Below are positions 56,345-64,000 of a DNA stretch of 64,000 nucleotides, in pieces (position 1 is the first letter of the stretch; the number at the start of each line of letters is the position of its first letter). The stretch comes from Catenulispora sp. MAP5-51. GTDB lineage: Bacteria; Actinomycetota; Actinomycetes; Streptomycetales; Catenulisporaceae. The stretch is from assembly GCF_041261205.1 (NCBI RefSeq), contig NZ_JBGCCH010000016.1:62001-126000 (forward strand), read 5' to 3'. The translations under genes were made by a program, and so were the position numbers. Under the pieces are notes generated by a model that did not search any database, was not told the origin of the DNA, and saw nothing but the letters and a program-made list of their open reading frames with translations.

Positions 56345-56376
56345 CGGCCCCGGCGCGGACCCCCGCGCCGGGGCCG
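56345..56376 (+). terminator. Hairpin ending the molybdo-oxidoreductase operon
   Basis: 14-bp perfect GC stem (56345-56358 with 56363-56376), loop accc, then CTTCGTC. Confidence 0.7.
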
Positions 56377-56562
56377 CTTCGTCGCGCCCCGTGACCACTC
56401 GCTGACCCCCCGCACAACGGGTCGCAACCCCTTGCCTCCCCCTTGCCTTGATCCCCTCGCTTACTGGGGTTCCCATTGGGATTTTCCCGCCAGCGCCAGC
56501 TCACGCGCTATATGGCCATCCACCCGGCAAATCCCTCGTGAAAATCAAGCGACCTTCGCCTA

Positions 56563-56591
56563 TTGAGTGACCTGATGCTGCTCGCTACGGT
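56563..56591 (+). promoter_or_regulatory. Candidate promoter of the G1 peptidase gene
   Basis: TTGAGT (56563-56568) and TACGGT (56586-56591) with 17-base spacing, 57 bases before the ATG. Rest of the gap 56313-56648 is non-coding. Confidence 0.5.
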
Positions 56592-56648
56592 GACGCCAAT
56601 CAGCCCCCTTCCAGCGCGCCCACACGCGCCCCCACTGAAGGAGCAAGT

Positions 56649-57359
56649 ATGCGCAGGTTCCTGATACACGCCGCCGCCTTCGCCGCCGTGGCGACGGCGG
56701 TCGCACCGATCGCCCCGGCCACCGCCGCGGCCACCTCCGGTCTGGCGTTCAAGCCGCTGTCCTACAACACCAACGGCTACAACTGGGGCGGGTACGCCGC
56801 CCAGGGCAGCGGCTTCACCTCGGTCTCGGCGACCTGGACCGAGCCGGCCGCCACCTGCCACTCCACCAACGACCTGTACGCGCCCTGGGTCGGCATCGAC
56901 GGCTACGGCTCCAGCAGCGTCGAGCAGACCGGTGTGGCCACCGACTGCTCCAGCGGCAGCCCGGTCGACGAGCCCTGGTACGAGATGTACCCGGCGGCCC
57001 CGGTCTACCTGAACACCAGCTCCTACCCGGTGAAGACCGGCGACGTCATCAACGCCTCGGTGACGTACTCGGGCAGCAACAAGTACAAGCTGGTCCTGAA
57101 CGACTCCACCCGCGGCTGGACCTACACCACGACCAAGACCCTGTCCGCCTCGCGGGCCAGCGCCGAGGTCATCATCGAGTCGCCGACCGGCTCGTACCCG
57201 AACTTCGGCACGCTGCACTTCACCAACGCCAAGATCAACGGCGCCAGCCTGAGCTCGGCCAGCCCGACGGCGCTGGACCCGTCCAACGGCGTCTACGAGG
57301 CCCACACCAGCGCGATCTCCGGCGGCACCAGCTTCACGGACACCTTCGAGCACCAGTAA
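56649..57359 (+). CDS. Secreted G1-family glutamic endopeptidase (eqolisin)
   Basis: A 236-residue protein, essentially signal peptide (1-27) plus the G1 beta-sandwich, without a long propeptide. WGGYAAQGSGFTSVSATWTEP starts the domain; WVGIDGYGSSSVEQTG supplies the catalytic Gln (about 92) and SAEVIIESPTG the catalytic Glu (about 172; most relatives have AEWIVE here). G1 peptidases act at low pH and are best known from fungi. GAAGGAG precedes the ATG. Confidence 0.9.
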   Translation: MRRFLIHAAAFAAVATAVAPIAPATAAATSGLAFKPLSYNTNGYNWGGYAAQGSGFTSVSATWTEPAATCHSTNDLYAPWVGIDGYGSSSVEQTGVATDCSSGSPVDEPWYEMYPAAPVYLNTSSYPVKTGDVINASVTYSGSNKYKLVLNDSTRGWTYTTTKTLSASRASAEVIIESPTGSYPNFGTLHFTNAKINGASLSSASPTALDPSNGVYEAHTSAISGGTSFTDTFEHQ

Positions 57360-57408
57360 ACACGTGACAGCGCCGGGCGGCTGAGCCCCCCGGCGCCCTC
57401 CCCCACCG

Positions 57409-57446
57409 GGACCGGCCGCGGCGTGACGACACGCCGCGGCCGGTCC
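57409..57446 (+). terminator. Strong hairpin after the G1 peptidase gene
   Basis: 16-bp perfect stem (57409-57424 with 57431-57446), loop gacgac. A weaker 8-bp hairpin (57370-57396) comes just before it. Confidence 0.75.
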
Positions 57447-57610
57447 GCGTTGGTGCGCCGAATCGCACCGGCACCTCCGAAGCTGCCGCCACCGCTCCCC
57501 GTGCGCGTTCGCCGAGGTGGCGACCCACGACCGATATGATCGTCGGGCATTGTCTGCGGACCTATGGAGCCCATTGTGAGCATCGCCGGCATCGGGTCGA
57601 GGGCCGGCGT

Positions 57611-58942
57611 GTGCTGAGCTCCGGAGCGGGCACGGCCGTGTCGGTCGTGCTGGTGTTCGTCGTCCTCGTGTTCGCCGTGGTGCGCCCGCGCGGCTGGCCC
57701 GAGGCCGCGGCGGCGATCCCGGCGGCGGGCATCGTGATCGCGACCGGCGCGGTCTCGCCCCACGCGGCGTGGAACGTGGTGACCACCCTGGCACCGACCG
57801 TCGGATTCCTCGCCGCGGTCCTGGTCCTGGCGCAACTGTGCGCCGACGACGGCCTGTTCACGGCGGCCGGCGCCGTGATGGCGCGCGTGGCGAACCGATC
57901 CGGCCGACCCGACGCGCACCGGCTGCTGACGGCGGTGTTCGTGGTGGCGGCGCTGACGACGGCGGTCCTGAGCCTGGACGCCACGGTGGTCCTGCTGACC
58001 CCGGTGGTCCTGGCCACGACGGTCCGCACGCGGGTGAAGGACCGGCCGCACGTCTACGCCTGCGCGCACCTGTCGAACTCGGCCTCGCTCCTGCTCCCGG
58101 TGTCGAACCTGACGAATCTGCTGGCCTTCAGCGCCTCGGGGCTGACCTTCAGCCGGTTCGCGGCGCTGATGGCGCTGCCGTGGGTGGCGGCGGTGGGGAC
58201 GGAGTATGTGGTCTTCCGAAGGTTCTTCGCCGGTGATCTGGCCGAGCAGCCGCAGCTCGCCGCCGACTCCGGCGACCAGCCCACCGGCTCCGGCGCCACC
58301 AGCGCCACCGAAGCTCCTGATGACCCCGACTCCCCCATCACCGTCCCCACCTTCACCGTCATCGTCGTCGCCGCCACCCTGGCCGGCTTCGCCGTCACCT
58401 CCCTGGCCGGCCTGAATCCGGCGTGGGCGGCGTTGGGCGGTGTGCTCATCCTCGGGGTGCGGGCGTTGGTGCGGCGGCGGGCCACGGTCGGTGAGCTCGT
58501 CAGCTCGGCGTCTCCCTTCTTCTGCGCGTTCGTGTTGGCGCTCGGGATCGTGGTGAAGGCGGCGACCGGGAGCGGGCTCGGGGCGCACGCCGGCGATCTG
58601 CTGCCGCAGGGGTCTTCGTTCCTGCCGCTGCTGGGTACCGCGTGTGTGGCGGCCGTGCTGGCCAATGTGGTCAACAACCTGCCGGCCACGCTCGTGCTGC
58701 TTCCGGCCGCCGCTGCCGCCGGGCCGGCGACGCTGTTGGCCGTGCTGCTCGGCGTGAACCTCGGGCCGAACCTCACCTATGTCGGGTCGCTGGCCACCCT
58801 GCTGTGGCGCCGGGTGCTGACCTCGCACGGCGAGCAGGTGAGCCTGGCGACGTACACCCGCCTCGGCCTGATCGCCGTGCCCGCGACGCTCGTCACCGCG
58901 ACCGTCGCGCTGTGGGCCGCGGTGGCCGTCATCGGCGTGTGA
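57611..58942 (+). CDS. ArsB/SLC13-type ion transporter
   Basis: A 443-residue membrane protein with about ten to twelve helices in two halves, each with a loop typical of the ion-transporter superfamily: HLSNSASLLLPVSNLTNLLA and ANVVNNLPATLVLLP. A polar Ser/Thr/Glu loop (about 220-245) separates the halves. This fits ArsB/CitM/SLC13-like carriers; arsenite, citrate or sulfate cannot be told apart. GTG 57611 has GAGGG upstream; 57536 is a possible earlier start. Its 3' end overlaps the convergent ABC ATPase by 14 bases. Confidence 0.83.
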   Translation: MLSSGAGTAVSVVLVFVVLVFAVVRPRGWPEAAAAIPAAGIVIATGAVSPHAAWNVVTTLAPTVGFLAAVLVLAQLCADDGLFTAAGAVMARVANRSGRPDAHRLLTAVFVVAALTTAVLSLDATVVLLTPVVLATTVRTRVKDRPHVYACAHLSNSASLLLPVSNLTNLLAFSASGLTFSRFAALMALPWVAAVGTEYVVFRRFFAGDLAEQPQLAADSGDQPTGSGATSATEAPDDPDSPITVPTFTVIVVAATLAGFAVTSLAGLNPAWAALGGVLILGVRALVRRRATVGELVSSASPFFCAFVLALGIVVKAATGSGLGAHAGDLLPQGSSFLPLLGTACVAAVLANVVNNLPATLVLLPAAAAAGPATLLAVLLGVNLGPNLTYVGSLATLLWRRVLTSHGEQVSLATYTRLGLIAVPATLVTATVALWAAVAVIGV

Positions 58943-59753
58943 GTTCGGCGTCGGCCAGGGCCCGGCGCGCGGCGCTGATCGCCCGCGGGTCCCAGCCCGG
59001 GCCGGGCACCGATTCGAGCAGCAGCCGCGTGTAGGAGTGCGCCGGCTCGGCCAGCACCGACTCGGTCGGCCCGCGTTCCACGATCGCCCCGTGCCGCATC
59101 ACCACCACCTCGTCGGTCACACACCGGACCACGCCGAGGTCGTGCGTGATGAACACGTACGCGATGCCCAGCTCGGCACGCAGATCGGCCAACAGGTTCA
59201 GGATCTGCGCCTGCACCGAGACGTCCAGCGCCGCGACCGCCTCGTCCAGCACCAACACCCGGGGCTCGACCGCGAGCGCCTTGGCGACGGCCACGCGCTG
59301 ACGCTGCCCGCCGGACAGGTTCCGAGGCAAGGCCGAGGCCTCGCGCGCGCCGAGCCCCACGTGATCGAGGAGTTCGGCGACCCGGGAAGGGTGGTCGCGG
59401 GCCGGATGGTGCAGCCGCAGGATCTCTGTGAGCGCCGCGCCGATCGGGATTCGCGGGTCCAGGGACAGGAACGGATCCTGGAACACCATCTGCACCTGCC
59501 GGGCGCGAGCCAGGCGTCCGGCCCGGCCGCGACCGGGGCCGCGGGGGCGTTCCCGGCCGTCGACGCGCACGGCACCGCCGTCGGCGTGTTCCAGGCCGAC
59601 GATGATGCGTGCGGTGGTGGTCTTCCCCGACCCCGACTCCCCCACCACCCCCAGCGACCCGCCCGGCGCGACCGTGAACGACACGTCGTCCACCGCGACC
59701 TGCGCGCCGAACGCCTTGCGCAGTCCGCTGACCTCCAGCACCGCCTCAGTCAC
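58929..59753 (-). CDS. Peptide ABC importer ATPase (DppF/OppF-like)
   Basis: A 274-residue ATPase with Walker A GESGSGKTTT, MVFQDPFLSLDPR, signature LSGGQRQRVAVAKAL and Walker B VLVLDEAVAALD. The last is normally DEPVSALD; the Ala for Pro is a mild departure. It is the last gene of the operon and starts (GTG) 8 bases inside the preceding ATPase gene. Works as a heterodimer with it. Confidence 0.92.
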   Translation of the reverse strand: MTEAVLEVSGLRKAFGAQVAVDDVSFTVAPGGSLGVVGESGSGKTTTARIIVGLEHADGGAVRVDGRERPRGPGRGRAGRLARARQVQMVFQDPFLSLDPRIPIGAALTEILRLHHPARDHPSRVAELLDHVGLGAREASALPRNLSGGQRQRVAVAKALAVEPRVLVLDEAVAALDVSVQAQILNLLADLRAELGIAYVFITHDLGVVRCVTDEVVVMRHGAIVERGPTESVLAEPAHSYTRLLLESVPGPGWDPRAISAARRALADAELTRR

Positions 59754-60747
59754 GGCTCATCCCTCCTTGCAAAGTCAGTGCACTGCTGAGCCAGCAGGCC
59801 ACGCTCGCGCCGGTCCTGTCGGGAACCGCGGTAGTCTCCGGGCGCTCGCCGGCGCAGACATCGGCGGCATGGGCGCACCGGCCGGCGAACGCGCAGCCCT
59901 GGACCGGCGTTCGCAGATCCGGTACCCGGCCGGGGATCACCGTCAGCCGCCCGGCCGGCGCGTCCAGCCGTGGCGTGGCCGCCAGCAGAGCCGCCGTATA
60001 GGGATGCTTGGGGTCGGCGAACACCTCCTGGGCCGGACCGGTCTCGACGATCCGCCCCGCGTACATCACCGCCACCCGGTCGGCGGTGACGGCGGCCAGG
60101 TCCAAGTCGTGCGTGACGAACAGCAGCGCCGTTCCGAACCGGGACTGAAGATCCCGCAGCAGCGCGATGATCTCGGCCTGCGTCGTGACGTCCAGGGCGG
60201 TCGTCGGCTCGTCGGCCAGCAGCAGCACCGGATCCGCCATCAGCGCCGCGGCGATCATCACCCGTTGCAGCATCCCGCCGGACAACTCGTGCGGATACTG
60301 CCGCAGCACCCGCTCGGGCAGCCCGACCGCCTCCAGCAGCACCAGCGCCCGCTTGCGCGCCGTCGCCCGGTCCGCGGCCGCGTTGGTCCGCAGCGCCTCG
60401 GTCAGGAAGTCGCCGACGCGCCGCACCGGGTTGATGGCGGCGCGCGGGTCCTGGAAGATCATCGCCGTGGTGTCGGCGCGCAGCCGGCGCAGCGTGCGGG
60501 GATCCATGGCCAGCACGTCCTGCCCGTCCACCTGGACCGTGCCGGAAGCGGTGGCGCCCGGCGGGAGCATGCCGAGGGCGGCGCGGGATGTCAGGGTCTT
60601 GCCGGAGCCGGATTCCCCGACCAGCGCGACGGTCTGGCCGCGGCCGACGTCCAGGTCGACGCCGTCGAGGACCGGGCGCGCCGTGCCGGGCAGGCTCACG
60701 CGCAGCCCTTCGATATGCAAGGTGGGCGAGGTGTGCAAGGTGTTCAC
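59746..60747 (-). CDS. Peptide ABC importer ATPase (DppD/OppD-like)
   Basis: A 333-residue ATPase: GESGSGKTLTSRAAL, IFQDPRAAINPVRRV, LSGGMLQRVMIAAAL, LLLADEPTTALDVTT. The C-terminus has the oligopeptide-family cluster-like segment GCAFAGRCAHAADVCAGERP. GTG start shares four bases with the preceding permease stop. Confidence 0.93.
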   Translation of the reverse strand: MNTLHTSPTLHIEGLRVSLPGTARPVLDGVDLDVGRGQTVALVGESGSGKTLTSRAALGMLPPGATASGTVQVDGQDVLAMDPRTLRRLRADTTAMIFQDPRAAINPVRRVGDFLTEALRTNAAADRATARKRALVLLEAVGLPERVLRQYPHELSGGMLQRVMIAAALMADPVLLLADEPTTALDVTTQAEIIALLRDLQSRFGTALLFVTHDLDLAAVTADRVAVMYAGRIVETGPAQEVFADPKHPYTAALLAATPRLDAPAGRLTVIPGRVPDLRTPVQGCAFAGRCAHAADVCAGERPETTAVPDRTGASVACWLSSALTLQGGMSRD

Positions 60748-61610
60748 GCGCGCGCGTCCTCTCTATTGGCGACGCGATCGGCCCAGCGCTCGCCGACGAC
60801 GTTGAACGCGACCACCGTCAGCACGATCGCCAGGCACGGCACGATCGCCGACAGCGGCTGTCCCTGGAGCATCGCGGACTGCCCGTCGTTGACCATCGAT
60901 CCCCAGTCCGGCGTCAGCGGCGGGACGCCCAGCCCGAGGTAGGACAGGGCCGCCAGGTCGATCAGGGCGTAGCCGAAGTTGACGGTGGACTGGGCCAGGA
61001 TCACCGGGCCGATGTTGGGGATCAGGTGCCGCACGCAGATGGTCCAGTTCGAGAACCCCTGCACCCGGTAGGCGGCCAGGTACGGCCGCTGCTTCTCGGC
61101 CAGCGCCAGCCCGCGCGCCAGCCGGCTGACGTAGGGCGTGTACGCCAGCGACAGCGCCACGATCGGCGCGACCAGCCCGGACCCGTACAGCGCCACGAAC
61201 AGGATCGCCAGCAGCAGCCCGGGAAACGCCAGCATCAGTTCACTGCTTCGCGACAGCACCGAGTCCAGCCAGCCGCCGCGCCACCCGGCGGCGACGCCGA
61301 CGGCCACCCCGAGCGTGGTGGAGAACGCCACGACCGCGGCCGGGCCGAGCAGCGCCGTGCGCGACCCGAGGATCAGCCGGGACAGCGTGTCCCGGCCCGA
61401 ACCGTCGGCGCCGAGCAGATGCGCCCCGGAGGGCCCGGTCAGCGCCGCACCGAGGTCGGAGGCGTTCGGATCGGCCGGGGCGAGCCACGGCGCGAGCAGC
61501 GCGACCATCACGACCAGCGCCGCGAAGCCCGCACATACATAGAAGAGCCAGGGTCGTGAGGTCCGTAAGCCGCGTAACCCGGGCCTGCGGACGAGTGCCA
61601 GTGTGCTCAT
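60744..61610 (-). CDS. Peptide ABC importer permease (DppC-like)
   Basis: A 288-residue inner-membrane permease. The N-terminal first helix (WLFYVCAGFAALVVMVALLA) and PWLAPADPNASDLGA are typical of DppC; the EAA loop reads LAAYRVQGFSNWTICVRHLI. Starts as ATGA over the DppB-like stop. Confidence 0.92.
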   Translation of the reverse strand: MSTLALVRRPGLRGLRTSRPWLFYVCAGFAALVVMVALLAPWLAPADPNASDLGAALTGPSGAHLLGADGSGRDTLSRLILGSRTALLGPAAVVAFSTTLGVAVGVAAGWRGGWLDSVLSRSSELMLAFPGLLLAILFVALYGSGLVAPIVALSLAYTPYVSRLARGLALAEKQRPYLAAYRVQGFSNWTICVRHLIPNIGPVILAQSTVNFGYALIDLAALSYLGLGVPPLTPDWGSMVNDGQSAMLQGQPLSAIVPCLAIVLTVVAFNVVGERWADRVANREDARA

Positions 61611-62569
61611 GCGCTGTTCCTCGCTCCGAGCCGGACCCTCGGGTCCAGCAGCGGATAGATCAGATCCACCACGAGGTTGACGGCCACGAAGACGGTCACG
61701 ATCAGCAGGCTGATGGCCTGCACGACCGGGAAGTCCTTCACCGAGACCGACGTGTCCAGGAACGCCCCGAGCCCGCCGAGCCCGAACGCCGACTCCACCA
61801 GGACGGTGGACACGACCAGGCCGGTGATGGTCAGGCCGCTCATGGTGGCGATGCCCGGCGCGGCGTTGCGCAGGACGTGCCGGCGCAGCACCGTCCGCTC
61901 CGGGATGCCGCGGCTGCGCGCCACGGCGACGTGGTCCTTGGACAGCTCGGCCAGCATCGCCGCCCGCGTCACCCGGGCCAGCGTCCCGATCCAGTACAGG
62001 GACAGCGCCAGCGCGGGCAGCGCCAGGTGGTAGGCCATGTCGAAGAACCCTGATCCGGACCCGATGGACGGGAACCAGCCCAGGCGCACCGAGAACACCC
62101 AGATCAGCACGATCGCCGCGACGAAGGACGGGGTCCCGACCGCGACCGAGGTGGCCACCAGCATGCCGGAGTCCGCCGGCCCGCCGGGCCGGCGCGCCGA
62201 GAGCCAGCCGGAGCCGACGCCGAGGACGACCACCAGGACCGCGGCCATCCCGATCAGCATCAGCGTCCCGGGCAGCCGGGCCGTGATCAGGCCCAGGACC
62301 GGCGCGCGGTACTGGATGGAGGTGCCGAAGTCGCCGTGCGCCATCTGCGTCAGCCAGCGCCAGTACTGCACCGGGAACGGATCGTCCAGGTGGTAGTGCG
62401 CGCGGATCGCGGCCAGCGCGTCGGGGGTGGCCGAGCGCCCGCCGAGCAGGAACGTCTCGGGCCGGCCCGGCGCCAGGTACACCGCCGAGAAGATCAGGAA
62501 CGAGGCGGCGAGCAGCGTCACGGCGAGCTCGGCGGCCCGCCGTGCCGCGAACCGCCAGACCTCGCTCAC
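61607..62569 (-). CDS. Peptide ABC importer permease (DppB-like)
   Basis: A 320-residue permease with YLAPGRPETFLLGG, YHLDDPFPVQYWRWLTQMAHG and GDFGTSIQYRAPV typical of DppB, and EAA loop VAVARSRGIPERTVLRRHVL. The GTG at 62569 overlaps the binding-protein stop; the frame is open much farther upstream but that part is antisense-frame shadow of the binding protein. Confidence 0.91.
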   Translation of the reverse strand: MSEVWRFAARRAAELAVTLLAASFLIFSAVYLAPGRPETFLLGGRSATPDALAAIRAHYHLDDPFPVQYWRWLTQMAHGDFGTSIQYRAPVLGLITARLPGTLMLIGMAAVLVVVLGVGSGWLSARRPGGPADSGMLVATSVAVGTPSFVAAIVLIWVFSVRLGWFPSIGSGSGFFDMAYHLALPALALSLYWIGTLARVTRAAMLAELSKDHVAVARSRGIPERTVLRRHVLRNAAPGIATMSGLTITGLVVSTVLVESAFGLGGLGAFLDTSVSVKDFPVVQAISLLIVTVFVAVNLVVDLIYPLLDPRVRLGARNSA

Positions 62570-64000
62570 CCGGCCGAGCCGACGTCCGCGGCCCACGGGT
62601 AGTAGAGGTAGGCGATGGACGTCGGTGCGCCGGTGACGCGCTTGTCCAGGAACAGCGAGTTCGGCCACTCGGCGGCCGGGATCCAGGGCAGCTGGTCCAC
62701 GGCGATCTTCTGGATCTGCGCGCTGATCGCCGCGCGCTTCACCGGGTCGTATTCGGCCTCGGCCTGGTCGACGAGCTTGTCGTAGGCCGGGTCGGACCAG
62801 CCTGCGTAGTTCTCGAAGTCGCCGGTGCGGAAGATGTGGTAGATCGCCAGCGGATCGGTCGTGGACAGGTAGTACGTCTCGGGGAAGGCGTCCAGTCCCT
62901 CCCGGGCCTTGGGGTCGGAGAACAAGGCGGTGAAGGCGTCCGGGGCGATCGTCTTGAGCTGCACCTTCAGCCCGATCTGGGTGCCGGCCGACTGGAAGGC
63001 GGTGGCCAGCAGCCAGACGTCCGGGCCGATCGGCGAGGTCGCGATGGTGACGGTCTTGCCGGTCGCGCCGGCCTGCTGGATCAGGGCCTTGGCCTGGGCC
63101 AGGTCCTGGGCGGTCGGCGGCAGGTCGGCGGCCGGCGGCACGGTGCCGGCGGGCCAGGCGTCCGCCGGGGCGACCGAGGAGGTGACGGTGCCGACGCCCT
63201 TCAGCCCGGTCTTGACGAAGCCGGACCGGTCCAGCGCCAGCAGCAGGGCTTTGCGGACGCGGACGTCGCCGAGCGTCCCGGACAGGTTGCAGACGTTGAG
63301 ATTGACGGTGGTCAGCGACTTGCCGAAGTACAGGTTCCCGACGCCGGAGGACTTCAGCCGGGCGTAGCTGTCGGGCGTGATCAGGTACCCGCCGTCGGCG
63401 GCGCCGGTGAGCAGCGCGTTGGTCAGCGCCGTCGGGTCGGTGATGAACCGGAAGACGACCTTGCCGGCCAGCGCCGGCTTGCCCCAGTAGCCGGGGAACT
63501 TGTCGAGCTCGATCGAGGTGCCCTTGACCCACGTCCCCAGGGTGTAGGGGCCGGTGCAGCCCAGCGTGCCGCCGGTCCCGTAGTTCTGTCCGGCCGCCCG
63601 CACCGCCGAGGCGTGCACGACCGTGCCGGCCGAGTTCGCCATCGCCTCGCCGAACTGCGAGTCCGGCTTCTTCAGCTTGACGGTGACCTGCGACGGTCCG
63701 GTCTTGGTGACGGAGTCGACGTTGTCGAACGTGGATATCCAGGTGGAGCCGGTGGCCGGATCCATCTGCCGCTTGAGCGAGAACACCACGTCGTCGGCGG
63801 TCATGGTGCCGCCGTCGTGGAACTTCACGCCGGATCGCAGGGTGTAGACGTACGTCGTCGGATCCGGCTGCTCGACGGAGGAGGCCAGGCCCGGGGACTC
63901 GGTCAGGTCCGGGTTCCAGCGCATCAACGACTCGCAGATGTTCGACAGGATCATGTTCTGCGGGTAGTCGAAGGCCTGGGCGTAGTCCAGGGTCGTGGGC
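62566..64000 (-). CDS. Peptide ABC transporter substrate-binding protein (family 5), N-terminus outside window
   Basis: At least 477 residues of a DppA/OppA-type lipoprotein; the frame is open to the window edge, where it reads TTLDYAQAFDYPQ, so the signal peptide is beyond it. Family landmarks: YTLRSGVKFHDGGTMTADDV, VVFSLKRQMDP, GPYTLGTWVKGTSIEL, RVRKALLLALDRSGF. It sets the specificity of the importer; peptides are likely but nickel or sugar relatives exist. First gene of the five-gene operon. Confidence 0.93.
   Translation of the reverse strand, partial: PTTLDYAQAFDYPQNMILSNICESLMRWNPDLTESPGLASSVEQPDPTTYVYTLRSGVKFHDGGTMTADDVVFSLKRQMDPATGSTWISTFDNVDSVTKTGPSQVTVKLKKPDSQFGEAMANSAGTVVHASAVRAAGQNYGTGGTLGCTGPYTLGTWVKGTSIELDKFPGYWGKPALAGKVVFRFITDPTALTNALLTGAADGGYLITPDSYARLKSSGVGNLYFGKSLTTVNLNVCNLSGTLGDVRVRKALLLALDRSGFVKTGLKGVGTVTSSVAPADAWPAGTVPPAADLPPTAQDLAQAKALIQQAGATGKTVTIATSPIGPDVWLLATAFQSAGTQIGLKVQLKTIAPDAFTALFSDPKAREGLDAFPETYYLSTTDPLAIYHIFRTGDFENYAGWSDPAYDKLVDQAEAEYDPVKRAAISAQIQKIAVDQLPWIPAAEWPNSLFLDKRVTGAPTSIAYLYYPWAADVGSAG

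Overview
The window is high-GC actinomycete DNA: Shine-Dalgarno-led genes, many overlapping stop/start codons, and WhiB, CsbD-like, Ser/Thr kinase and modular PKS families. Secreted peptidases of two families that usually work at acid pH (S53 and G1), next to large carbohydrate-active proteins, suggest a soil actinomycete of a Catenulispora/Actinospica/Streptacidiphilus kind. That placement is inference; no rRNA or tRNA gene is present to test it.

Region 1 (1-21.5 kb) is one flank of a type I polyketide cluster. On the minus strand lie a bimodular PKS (KS-AT-DH-KR-ACP twice, then a thioesterase) and, coupled to its stop codon, the start of another PKS subunit with its own docking helix. Next come a type II thioesterase, a LolD/FtsX-type ABC exporter, a free-standing amino acid adenylation protein divergent from a free-standing ACP, and a metallophosphoesterase overlapping a Sfp/EntD-type phosphopantetheinyl transferase. 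DH and KR in each module without ER predict a polyene stretch. The A-protein/ACP pair suggests an amino-acid building block. A shared TAGGGGT core lies upstream of the PKS, thioesterase, A-protein/ACP and phosphoesterase genes.

Region 2 (21.5-41 kb) is mostly secreted, envelope and stress functions: a 1448-residue discoidin/FN3/CARDB/beta-helix protein (GH87-like), a KimA-like permease, a membrane Ser/Thr kinase, a YihY-family protein, a CsbD operon with a sigma-B-like promoter, a (GTGG)n tract running into a 0.9 kb nested inverted repeat, a membrane-anchored FMN glutamate synthase-like protein, a WhiB protein, PoxB, an epoxide-hydrolase-like protein and an S53 peptidase.

Region 3 (41-58.9 kb) starts with a decayed MFS exporter gene whose leader (promoter, 19-codon ORF carrying the full anti-Shine-Dalgarno complement, hairpin) still looks intact, divergent from an unusually short Rho. 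Then come hydrolases, a secreted CBM/FN3 protein, a STAS protein, an acyl-CoA oxidase-like enzyme, a second YihY protein, a methyltransferase, a beta-propeller-like protein, a wrecked P450 gene, a molybdo-oxidoreductase/flavin reductase/zinc-ribbon operon, a G1 peptidase and an ArsB/SLC13-type permease.

Region 4 (58.9-64 kb) is a minus-strand Dpp/Opp peptide ABC importer operon whose genes all overlap; its binding-protein gene runs off the window.
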